From Gluconacetobacter johannae (GTDB taxonomy: Bacteria; Pseudomonadota; Alphaproteobacteria; Acetobacterales; Acetobacteraceae): DNA of 50,512 nt. Every line of letters starts with the position of its first letter. The first letter of the stretch is position 1. Where the stretch lies: NCBI RefSeq assembly GCF_014174305.1, contig NZ_JABEQH010000024.1, forward strand, positions 1 through 50,512. Direction: 5' to 3'. Below the pieces are notes generated by a model. It made no database searches, was not told the origin of the DNA, and saw nothing but the letters and a program-made list of their open reading frames with translations. Positions 35,034-42,001 of the stretch are shown here, piece after piece. A program made the translations under genes and the position numbers.

Positions 35034-35972
35034 TTATAGGCTCACCGGCGACGGAACGATCGGCGTGAAATGACCAATCCGTTGATATCCTGTCCGGCCA
35101 TCCATACTGACCGGGGGCTCACCAACCAGAGAAATACGATGCATGACCCGACGGTGGTGATAATCGGCGACAGCCAGGTGCTGCGTCGCCTCGTTATCCC
35201 ACACCGCGATGTCACCGGGCGCCCAGCGCCAGCGAACAGTGTTTTCCGCGACCGTAATATATTGTTGTATTATGGAAAGCATCTCGAATGATGCTGCGGC
35301 ACCAAGCCCAAGTATATGGCGCAGATGATTGCCCGCTATGATCGTCGGACGCTTTGTATGGGGGTGAATACGGATCAGGGGATGAATGGCCTCGAAGGGA
35401 TTGCCCGAAAATCCCGTGGCGCCGAAGGACGATTCCTCACTGGTCGGCGGCAGATCACCGTCGATGGTACGGGCGTGCGCATAACCCCATCGGTTGCTAT
35501 GCACAGCCCAGGCCTTTTCAAGGAAAGCCTTGAGATGCTCGGGCATATCCATATAAGCCTTTTCGGTATTGGCCCACATGGTATCACCACCATAAGGCGG
35601 CAATGTTATAGCCCGCAATACCGCACCGGCCGGGATCGTATCCACGAAGGTGGTATCCGTGTGCCACCGATTTGTCTTGGTAATCCTGTCTTCCGAATCC
35701 AATGCGGAAATCATTGGATGGCCTTCCTTGCCGCCATGGGTCGGATGCGCGGCTGAAATAACCTTACCCATACGCGAGGCAAAGATAATCTGGGACTCAT
35801 CCGTCATGTCGTGCTGATCGCGCAGGAAAATGACCTTATATTCCCATAAGGCCTCTCGAAGCTTTGCGGCGAGCCCATCACTGATGGGTGCCGCCGCATT
35901 CACCCCGTGAATGATAGCACCGATATTGCCAGTCACCCGCTCCACACGGAATTCATTGTTTGTACCAGGCAT
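35034..35972 (-). CDS. TauD/TfdA-family Fe(II)/2-oxoglutarate dioxygenase
   Basis: The 312-residue enzyme has the facial triad start NRWHTDTTF (His104, Asp106) and the distal histidine near residue 278 in RRVMHRISLVGE, whose arginine would bind 2-oxoglutarate. Length and blocks (EYKVIFLRDQHDMTDESQ, WRWAPGDIAVWDNEATQHLA) match TauD, alkylsulfatase AtsK and TfdA relatives. ATG at 35972 has AAGGATG upstream. It heads an operon with SsuABC-like transport genes and probably releases sulfite or sulfate from an imported sulfonate or sulfate ester as a sulfur source. The 259 bases upstream are AT-rich and hold the promoter; no gene is seen there. Confidence 0.9.
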   Translation of the reverse strand: MPGTNNEFRVERVTGNIGAIIHGVNAAAPISDGLAAKLREALWEYKVIFLRDQHDMTDESQIIFASRMGKVISAAHPTHGGKEGHPMISALDSEDRITKTNRWHTDTTFVDTIPAGAVLRAITLPPYGGDTMWANTEKAYMDMPEHLKAFLEKAWAVHSNRWGYAHARTIDGDLPPTSEESSFGATGFSGNPFEAIHPLIRIHPHTKRPTIIAGNHLRHILGLGAAASFEMLSIIQQYITVAENTVRWRWAPGDIAVWDNEATQHLAVADYHHRRVMHRISLVGEPPVSMDGRTGYQRIGHFTPIVPSPVSL

Positions 35973-36231
35973 ATCTTGACATCCTTATAGGTAAAAACAC
36001 GATCTTTTTGTAAAATACTTCCATTCCTAATTATTTATTAAAGTGCCCAGAAAAGACGTTCAGAGAAATCCCATTTCAAATGAATATGTAATTTCAACTC
36101 TGCGGTTATGACAGCAGCTTTGAACTTCCCATCTCCCTCCGTACTATACATGAGTTTCTCCCGACGCAATGAAGGCATAACGCAGGCGCATGAAGCTGAA
36201 ACATCAGATTAACAGACTGAATATTCATGAC

Positions 36232-36540
36232 TTATTCGGCATATCTCCACGCAGCCATCTTGTTTTCATTACGAAATGATATAGTGTATCCAATATAATA
36301 ATAGAACACGCCAACCTCCTGCACCAATGTCCGGACGATCCGTTTTTTGAGCCGGACGTCCGCCGCCGGCGCCTGCCAGACGGATTTGAGATCGTGCGCC
36401 AGTTCCAGAAACGAGAGCGGTTCGCATGCGGGTTTCTGCCCTCGTGCCGCGTCGTGGTCGACAATCCTCTGCTCGATCGTAGGCCCGGCGGCATTTCCCC
36501 AGCACGACGCCATCCTCGCCCAGCAGCCTCGCCGCGTGGA
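36232..36540 (-). pseudogene. Fragment of a serine recombinase (C-terminal region)
   Basis: The stretch IEQRIVDHDAARGQKP, EPLSFLELAHDLKSVWQAPA and DVRLKKRIVRTLVQEV matches the late region of large serine recombinases/resolvases seen in alphaproteobacterial transposons. After TLVQEV the family sequence stops, replaced by VFYYYIGYTISF. The catalytic N-terminal domain is absent. The fragment is truncated at both ends. It borders prophage debris on the other strand. Confidence 0.6.
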
Positions 36541-36581
36541 TCCCCCGAAACCCTTGATGACGTCCATCACCTCGTTCATCA

Positions 36582-36845
36582 GCGCGTTACCGTCTGGTAC
36601 CGCAGGTGCTGGCGGGGCCGCATGTCGTGGCCCGGCAGGGCGACCGGCGTCTGCTGCTGCTGCATCATGACGGGCGGCTATATCGCGCGGCGGTGAAGGC
36701 GACGACGGATGGGTCGGAGAATTACCTGCTGTCATTCCATCGCACGACGAAGGAGAAGGCGCGCAATGCGCTTCGCGGCGTGCAGATCCTGTCGGGCAAT
36801 CTGGAGGTGCTGCCCGATGGCGGAGAGGCTGATGACGATGAATGA
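36582..36845 (+). pseudogene. C-terminal fragment of a Mu-like phage head protein (gpF type, with nuclease-like domain)
   Basis: The frame reads ARYRLVPQVLAGPHVVARQ, LYRAAVKATTDGSENYLLSF and ALRGVQILSGNLEVL, ending in an acidic DDDE. This resembles the tail domain (barnase/EndoU-like nuclease type) fused to some phage minor head proteins. There is no start or N-terminal part. The next coding piece resembles gpG, which follows gpF in Mu-like phages. The assignment is by remembered pattern and is moderate at best. Confidence 0.4.
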
Positions 36846-36981
36846 GGGATACGGCGTGCAGATGGGGCCAGCCAGAACCCCACAAACGATCCCGCCCGAG
36901 GGCGGTCCTATGGTCGGCTGAATATCACCGGTGTCGCTGCACGCCACACTCTTCATATAGGGCAGCAGAGGAGGCTTTTCC

Positions 36982-37113
36982 ATGACAATCGGTATCAGCA
37001 TGGACTGGGGCGGCATCCATGTCGCGCTGGAACGGATCGCCGCGATCGGCGCGCAGCCGGCGCCCCTCTCCAAACCGCGTGCTGGTCCGCTCCGCGCGGA
37101 ATCTACCAGATGA
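36982..37113 (+). pseudogene. Truncated Mu-like phage virion morphogenesis (gpG-like) gene
   Basis: A 43-residue frame starts with a strong AGGAGG ten bases upstream. It begins MTIGISMDWGGIHVALERIA, like the N-terminus of phage virion morphogenesis/tail completion proteins, which are normally about 150 residues. It ends early at 37113, 73 bases before the IS3 element. Its place after a gpF-like fragment follows Mu gene order. It is most likely a prophage scar. Confidence 0.4.
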
Positions 37114-37142
37114 ATATCGCAATTGGTTGCGGGTACTGCGGT

Positions 37143-37158
37143 GCCGATTTGAACCTGT
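37143..37158 (+). repeat. Single copy of a 16-bp word also found in tandem at 50267-50298
   Basis: GCCGATTTGAACCTGT here matches CCCGATTTGAACCTGT, present twice head to tail near the right edge of the island, at 15 of 16 bases. It lies 28 bp before the IS3 left end. The word may be the terminal repeat of another insertion sequence. Confidence 0.5.
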
Positions 37159-37246
37159 GAAACCAAGTGATTGATTTTGTTGAGATTGACCTTGCCCCCT
37201 GAAATGCCCTCGATTTGAAGTAAGGTCTGTCCATTGGAGACGGACG

Positions 37247-37513
37247 ATGAAGAAAGCGCGTTTCACCCAGGACCAGATCATTGGGATCCTGAAGGAGCAT
37301 CAGGCGGGCGCAACGGCTGCGGATCTGTGTCGCAAGCACGGGATCAGCGATGCGACATTTTACACCTGGCGGTCGAAATACGGCGGGATGGAGGTGTCGG
37401 AAGCGCGGCGGCTCAAGGCTCTGGAAGAAGAGAATGCAAAGCTGAAGCGGCTCCTGGCGGAGAGCGTGATGGACGTCTCGATGCTGAAGGAACTGCTGGC
37501 AAAAAACTCGTGA
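37247..37513 (+). CDS. IS3-family transposase OrfA
   Basis: The 88-residue protein has a helix-turn-helix ([40 protein letters not shown]). A leucine zipper follows (residues about 55-85, [18 protein letters not shown]). It binds the IS ends. The stop codon lies just after the slippery A AAA AAC at 37501-37507, where a -1 shift joins it to OrfB to make the full transposase. Confidence 0.92.
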   Translation: MKKARFTQDQIIGILKEHQAGATAADLCRKHGISDATFYTWRSKYGGMEVSEARRLKALEEENAKLKRLLAESVMDVSMLKELLAKNS

Positions 37514-38364
37514 CGCCCGGTTTGCGGCGGGACGCCGTGGCCTGGGCGATCCGGGCGAAAGACTATTCGCAGCGACGGGCCTGCCGGCTCATTGGCATGG
37601 ACCCGAAGACGTGGCGCTATGCGTCACGCCGCCCGGATGATGCCGCAGTGCGGGGGCGGCTGCGCGAACTGGCTGCGGAGCGACGGCGATTTGGCTATCG
37701 GCGCCTGCATATCCTGCTCGACCGGGAGGGGCTGGCAATGAACCACAAGAAGCTGTTCCGGCTGTATCGCGAGGAAGGGCTGTCGGTCCGCAAGCGTGGC
37801 GGCCGGAAACGGGCGCTGGGCACGCGCTCGCCGATGATGCTGCCCGACGGGCCGAACCAGCGCTGGAGCCTGGATTTCGTCTCGGACGCGCTGAACAACG
37901 GACGGCGGTTCCGCGTGCTGACGGTGGTGGACGACTACACGCGCGAATGCCTCGCGCTGGTGGCGGATACGTCGTTGTCAGGCGAACGGCTCGGCCGCGA
38001 ACTCGACCGGATCGGGGAACATCGCGGCTGGCCGCTGATGATCGTCAGTGACAACGGTACCGAGATGACTTCGAATGCGATCCTGGCCTGGCAGGAAAAG
38101 CGGTCGGTGCTGTGGCACTATATCGCACCGGGAAAGCCGCAGCAGAACGGGTTCGTCGAGAGTTTCAACGGGCGGTTCCGGGACGAATGCCTCAACGAGC
38201 ATCTGTTCCGCAACATCAGCCATGCTCGGACGGTCATCGACGACTGGCGAGCCGACTACAACGCCGTCAGGCCCCACACCAGCCTCAATGGCATGACACC
38301 AGAGGCTTTCGCTCAACAGGCCGGCACGGCATACAGCAACCCACAGACCCTAACTCAAAACTGA
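37510..38364 (+). CDS. IS3-family transposase OrfB (DDE integrase core)
   Basis: The protein has about 284 residues if started at GTG 37510, but it is probably made mainly as an OrfAB fusion by -1 frameshifting at 37501-37507. An HTH_21 domain ([20 protein letters not shown]) precedes the rve core with catalytic residues in [11 protein letters not shown] (D), [12 protein letters not shown] (D) and [20 protein letters not shown] (E). The reading frame is intact, so the element may still be active. Confidence 0.92.
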   Translation: MTPGLRRDAVAWAIRAKDYSQRRACRLIGMDPKTWRYASRRPDDAAVRGRLRELAAERRRFGYRRLHILLDREGLAMNHKKLFRLYREEGLSVRKRGGRKRALGTRSPMMLPDGPNQRWSLDFVSDALNNGRRFRVLTVVDDYTRECLALVADTSLSGERLGRELDRIGEHRGWPLMIVSDNGTEMTSNAILAWQEKRSVLWHYIAPGKPQQNGFVESFNGRFRDECLNEHLFRNISHARTVIDDWRADYNAVRPHTSLNGMTPEAFAQQAGTAYSNPQTLTQN

Positions 38365-38401
38365 GGGCACGTTCGGGGCAGGGTCACGTGGCTTGCAACA
38401 A

Positions 38402-38436
38402 AAAACCCTGCCAAGTCACTGACTTGGCAGGGTTTT
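38402..38436. terminator. Bidirectional intrinsic terminator, probably the original terminator of the initiator tRNA gene
   Basis: AAAACCCTGCCAAGTC and GACTTGGCAGGGTTTT form a perfect 16-bp stem with loop ACT. It lies 10 bases before the tRNA-end repeat at 38447-38459. Read on the minus strand, that is where a terminator should follow a tRNA 3' end. No terminator is seen next to the intact tRNA at 50402, consistent with displacement by an island. Confidence 0.8.
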
Positions 38437-38446
38437 GAATGGAATA

Positions 38447-38459
38447 TATGGTTGCGGGG
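38447..38459 (-). repeat. Left attachment-site repeat (displaced 3' end of the initiator tRNA)
   Basis: TATGGTTGCGGGG is identical to 50400-50412, the 3' end of the tRNA gene including CCA. The next bases here, GCA, also fit the usual alphaproteobacterial initiator tRNA end, suggesting this is the older copy. The pair brackets about 12 kb without housekeeping genes. Confidence 0.7.
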
Positions 38460-38735
38460 GCACGCAAGCACCGATTCCCACATTCACTTCAGGTAGAAAT
38501 ATAATTTATCAATATCAGAACATTAACGTTTCAACTCTCAACAGATGCTCGGTTTATCTCCGCTGGAGCGGTGCCGCCCAGTTGAGGAAGCGGCCGCTCA
38601 TAGGACACTTCCTCCGCATTCGGACCGTTCCTCCAGGTCGGAATATCGTTGCAGGCATGCAGCACGCGTCAGACATCAATGTAATCCTCAGGAGGGCACA
38701 TTGGCCGCTGGCCAAGAAGCAGACGTTGAACGTCG
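38460..38735. other. Left end of the island, no gene seen
   Basis: About 275 bases between the attachment repeat and the HEPN gene end. I see no convincing coding frame, repeat or terminator. The first 60 bases are AT-rich. Any integrase arm sites here cannot be recognised by eye. Confidence 0.4.
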
Positions 38736-39427
38736 TTAGACTTTAAGGAGGTCGGCTTTGTTGATGTGCGCCAGAGCTTCACGGAACCAAGTGCGGTACT
38801 CGGCTGACGCGGCGCCAAGCTCCTCATTGAGGTCAATCTCGGTTACGGCAAAATCTTCGGGAAGCGAAAAGCGCAGCTCATGCCTGAGCAAACAAGCCAC
38901 AACATAATCATAGCTTATGCTATGGTCTTCGTGGTGCTCGATTGCGTAGATGCCGACCGGTCCGCGATTAAGGGATCGAGGATTGTGTAGATAAATTCCA
39001 ACGACAGCTCGCTAAGGTCGCGATCATTCGGTGGGCAAAAGTGTTGGATCGCGTTTCGGGCTTGGCGTAGGCGCTCATAGCACTTGGGATTGGGAATCCT
39101 AAGGCCGGTGGTGGCCCATAGAACTTGCGGCAGCTTTTCGAAGTCGTGTGTCCGCCCACGCATCAATAGCCGCTCAAGGTCAAGCTCGTCGAGGTTCTTG
39201 TCGTCCAAAGTGACGAGGTCCTTGAAGATCAACAGCGGGTGTTCGGTGGCGATGATCGCTTTGAGAAACAGTTCCCCAGCATGGGCGGTATTGAGCACCG
39301 ACATCAACGGCCAATGCTCGTTTCCAGGGTCCATGAACACCGCGTGATGGTTCGCCTGGGTCAGAGCGGCTCTACCTAGACCGAGGATGCGATCCGGGAT
39401 GCTGCGAAGCTCTCCGTTCATCGGCAT
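38736..39427 (-). pseudogene. HEPN-domain protein gene with a frameshift near its 3' end
   Basis: The first frame (39427 down to a stop at 38915, 170 residues) is mostly helical and carries RQARNAIQHF, an R-x4-H motif (residues 124-129) typical of HEPN RNases and toxins. Near 38960-38985 the coding signal moves to another frame. That frame reads VGIYAIEHHEDHSISYDYVV, then ACLLRHELRFSLPEDFAVTE, and continues to LLKV before a stop at 38736-38738, with no start codon of its own. The intact protein would have had about 230 residues. The start is three bases after the ParB-like gene, so the two form an operon. The shift could be a real mutation, a sequencing error or a programmed event. HEPN function is inferred from the motif and context. 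Confidence 0.6.
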
Positions 39428-39430
39428 CGG

Positions 39431-40759
39431 CTAGGCATTCAGGCAGATTACGACGAGCTGCGACACCTGATCCCACAGCGCGGTGAGGTGGCTCGGCGAG
39501 GGCGCGAAGTCCGGTGAATGAACGTATCGGTTCATCGTGTCGATGGAAAAAATGCCGTCAGCGCTCTCTAGCTTTCGGATTATGCCAGCATATTTCCCAT
39601 CAATTCTCCGTTTTGCCTCAAGGTCGGCGCCGACCTTCTTGACCTTGTTTTTCAGGCTGTCGTTCGGATAGACACTGGGGAGGCTAGTACGGGCGATGTA
39701 GTTGTCGACCGACAACTCGAAGAGCACACGGAAGAGCACTGAGATGGCGTTGGGATGATCGTCGAGCTTCAGCTTGAACTGGAGTTCGTCCCATATTTGC
39801 CGCTGGCGCTGCACATGAGCCTGCCAGACCACCGCGTGGCTCACCTGCGGAACCAAGGTCGTGCGCTTGATCGGCTTGGCGGGTGGCGGCAGCGGTGGGC
39901 TCGGCGAAGCGCCTGGACCGGGACCAGTGCCAGGACCCGGCCTCGGTCCCCTTGGCGCGGACGGCGACGGCAATGGCGGCAACGGGAGGACGCCTTCGAT
40001 CTCTAGGCGATCAAGGTAGGCGACCTTGCCTTCGTTGTCCCACAGGTCGCCCAGCACGACATTACGGTTAGCCAGATCCTCGGAGATGCGTCGGAAGATG
40101 GGTAGCACCAAAGGCTCAGGGTGGGTGAGCTGGAACTTGCTTCGGCTAACGCTGATGCCGACGCGATTGCGTAGTCCTTCGGAAGAGAGAAGCCGGTTGG
40201 CCGTCGACCAAGGTATCTTTTTCCCCGGCAACATACTGGCGGCCTCCAGGCGCTTCTCGATCTCATCGGCGATGTTCACGCCGCTGCCCTTGCCGGTTCG
40301 TTCGACGAATGTCGCCGTCATCCGGTCTGTCCAAGGGTTGCGGCCAACACCGCCCCGCGTGCCGGTGTGTCGCCTCAGGAGGATTTCGTCGATCCGCTCG
40401 CGATCGGTTTCAATCTGGCAGTCTAGCCGGTCGGGAAAGACGCCTTTCCAGCTCGCCTTCAACCCCTTGAAGAAGGCTTGCAGCTCGAGGCTAGGCGCGC
40501 GCTTCGGCTGCGAAATGAGCTTGAGGCAGGTAACACGGCGGTTGCCGTCGAAGACGACGTAATTCACGCCGTCGGGCCAAACCAGTGGCGGCTCGTAAAT
40601 CTCGCCTGTCTCAGCGAGGTCCTTTGCCAGCTTTCGCATAGCGCTTTCGTGATGCGTGAAGAGCCAAGCGATGGCGGCCGTTTCGTTCTCCAACTCGCCG
40701 TGCCGATCGTTTGCACTGTTCACCAAGAGCGCTTTGAGCGTCAATTTCTTATAGGCCAT
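39431..40759 (-). CDS. ParB/sulfiredoxin-like nuclease-fold protein of unknown function
   Basis: The 442-residue protein begins with a ParB-type fold (residues about 8-85: KALLVNSANDRHGELENE, IYEPPLVWPDGVNYVVFDGN, RRVTCLKLI). The GNRR box (72-75) is the equivalent of the ParB/Srx GxxR catalytic or nucleotide-binding motif. A helical middle part (to about 255) is followed by a proline/glycine/serine linker (about 258-300) and a C-terminal helical domain of about 130 residues. It is not a chromosome-partition ParB, which would carry a central HTH and a ParA partner. It is paired with a HEPN gene three bases downstream. ATG at 40759 follows a GGGGG/GAGG-rich stretch. Confidence 0.65.
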   Translation of the reverse strand: MAYKKLTLKALLVNSANDRHGELENETAAIAWLFTHHESAMRKLAKDLAETGEIYEPPLVWPDGVNYVVFDGNRRVTCLKLISQPKRAPSLELQAFFKGLKASWKGVFPDRLDCQIETDRERIDEILLRRHTGTRGGVGRNPWTDRMTATFVERTGKGSGVNIADEIEKRLEAASMLPGKKIPWSTANRLLSSEGLRNRVGISVSRSKFQLTHPEPLVLPIFRRISEDLANRNVVLGDLWDNEGKVAYLDRLEIEGVLPLPPLPSPSAPRGPRPGPGTGPGPGASPSPPLPPPAKPIKRTTLVPQVSHAVVWQAHVQRQRQIWDELQFKLKLDDHPNAISVLFRVLFELSVDNYIARTSLPSVYPNDSLKNKVKKVGADLEAKRRIDGKYAGIIRKLESADGIFSIDTMNRYVHSPDFAPSPSHLTALWDQVSQLVVICLNA

Positions 40760-41286
40760 ACCTCATCCCCCGGAGCTTGACCTTAGCAGTAGTAGATGGA
40801 CCGGGATACGGATCTCGTTGCATGCCCTCAATGCTCACGTTGAGCGACGCATTTGCAGCCAAGAGTCTTAGCAGAACCATAGGACGTCCTCCAAAGTGAC
40901 ACCGGGTCAATGTACCCCAAGTTCGTCGTGAAGTGGCGCTTGTGGACCAGCGCGCCACGGCGTACGAGCGGCTGTTCTGATGTTCATTCATTGGTGGAAA
41001 TCCACTGCTCCCCGAATGCGGCGATCGGCGGTCGCAGCAGATGAAATCGTACAATCGACGGTGTTCGGCGGGCCGGGAACGATGAAGATAGGCACTATGT
41101 CTGCGCTATAGGCACCTATGGTTCGCTATAGCTCTCCTCTCGTGAGGCCGCTTTGTCGGACCGGATAGAATCGGATGGCGATGCGGTTCAGCTTCAATCT
41201 TCGATGTGGGAAATAGGCAGTTAGCCGTCTGGCGATTTAGGACGCATTGCGCCAGATCGAGCCAAATGACTTTCGTTAGATTATTG
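40760..41286. other. Gap between the TOPRIM and ParB-like genes
   Basis: No intact gene is seen in 527 bases. On the minus strand near 40890-40950 one frame reads VHKRHFTTNLGYIDPVSL, faintly like the end of an IS3-type OrfB (RRxHxxLGYxxP), so an eroded IS fragment is possible. The promoter of the ParB-HEPN pair must lie here unless it is transcribed from the NTPase-TOPRIM unit upstream. Confidence 0.35.
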
Positions 41287-42000
41287 TCAGGCCAATGTCG
41301 GCAATACGAGATAATGTCTGATGGCATGCATGGTCGTCACCAGATCATTGAGGTTTGCCAAATCAGCATGGATTTGGCAGAATCTCACCAATCGACTTTT
41401 TCCATCGCGGGTCAGCTCCCGATGCGTGCGGTCGAACATGACATGCTCCCGCATCAAGGCTGTCGGGTGCTCATCAAGGAAGAGTTCCATCAGTGCTGGG
41501 CCAATTAAGTCCTCCAGCTCCCAGCTCAGCCCCTTGTAGGCTTCATTCTGCTCCTCGAAACTTCGCTTCAATGCCACATGATCTAAATTTCCTCTCAAGG
41601 GCATCTTCGGCCGCAATCGGAAGACATCACGATACTCGATGATGCTGGCATCCACGTTCCGGGCGCCTTTCACCGCCTTCTGCCCAGCGACATCGTTATC
41701 GAACAAACCAATCACCCGATAAACAGGGCGGCCGGCTGGCGACAGATAAGCTCGCGAGAGATTACGCATGGTGACGAGTTCACGAACCACACCATGAGTT
41801 CCCCCCCGATCGCCCTCGCCAGCGGCGAGGATCGCAAGATCACCTAGAAGATCCTTTCCGGTCGAACGACAGAATAGTCGAGCGGCGAGGCCGAAAAGTG
41901 CCACATCGGACGTCCCTTCGACCAGAATCGTTCTAGGCTTCAGACTCCAACCCTGAGACAGCGCATAGCGGGCAACAAAATCCATCTCGGCGGCTGCCAT
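41287..42000 (-). CDS. TOPRIM-domain protein (OLD-like nuclease type)
   Basis: The 237-residue protein has the TOPRIM signature: ILVEGTSDVALFGLA (glutamate 28) and VIGLFDNDVAGQKAV (DND at 101-103), which in OLD, Gabija and PARIS-type proteins bind the metals for DNA or tRNA cleavage. No ATPase domain is attached. ATG at 42000 lies one base after the stop of the large NTPase gene (TGACATG), so the two are made together. The separate NTPase plus TOPRIM layout is the logic of a sensor and an effector. The C-terminal 120 residues are not recognised. Confidence 0.75.
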   Translation of the reverse strand: MAAAEMDFVARYALSQGWSLKPRTILVEGTSDVALFGLAARLFCRSTGKDLLGDLAILAAGEGDRGGTHGVVRELVTMRNLSRAYLSPAGRPVYRVIGLFDNDVAGQKAVKGARNVDASIIEYRDVFRLRPKMPLRGNLDHVALKRSFEEQNEAYKGLSWELEDLIGPALMELFLDEHPTALMREHVMFDRTHRELTRDGKSRLVRFCQIHADLANLNDLVTTMHAIRHYLVLPTLA

Positions 42001-42001
42001 G

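Larger units (their letters stand above)
37187..38386 (+). mobile_element. IS3-family insertion sequence (IS407-like group), about 1.2 kb, intact
   Basis: The element carries overlapping orfA and orfB with a frameshift window. The ends are imperfect inverted repeats: TGACCTTGCCCC at 37187 and, on the other strand, TGACCCTGCCCC ending at 38386. Homology of the two ends extends inward to GGTCTG. The 1200-bp length fits the family. No matching target duplication is seen (AGAT on the left, CGTG on the right), so flanking DNA may have been rearranged after insertion. Confidence 0.88.

Noticed and set aside
36232-36885. Complete 217-residue minus-strand protein
   Set aside because: Only the 36232-36540 part resembles a recombinase; the rest is antisense to the gpF-like fragment, so it was called a fragment, not a gene.
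40890-40950. Possible IS3 OrfB tail (GYIDP-type wording)
   Set aside because: The match is a few residues long and could be chance; noted only in the gap entry.
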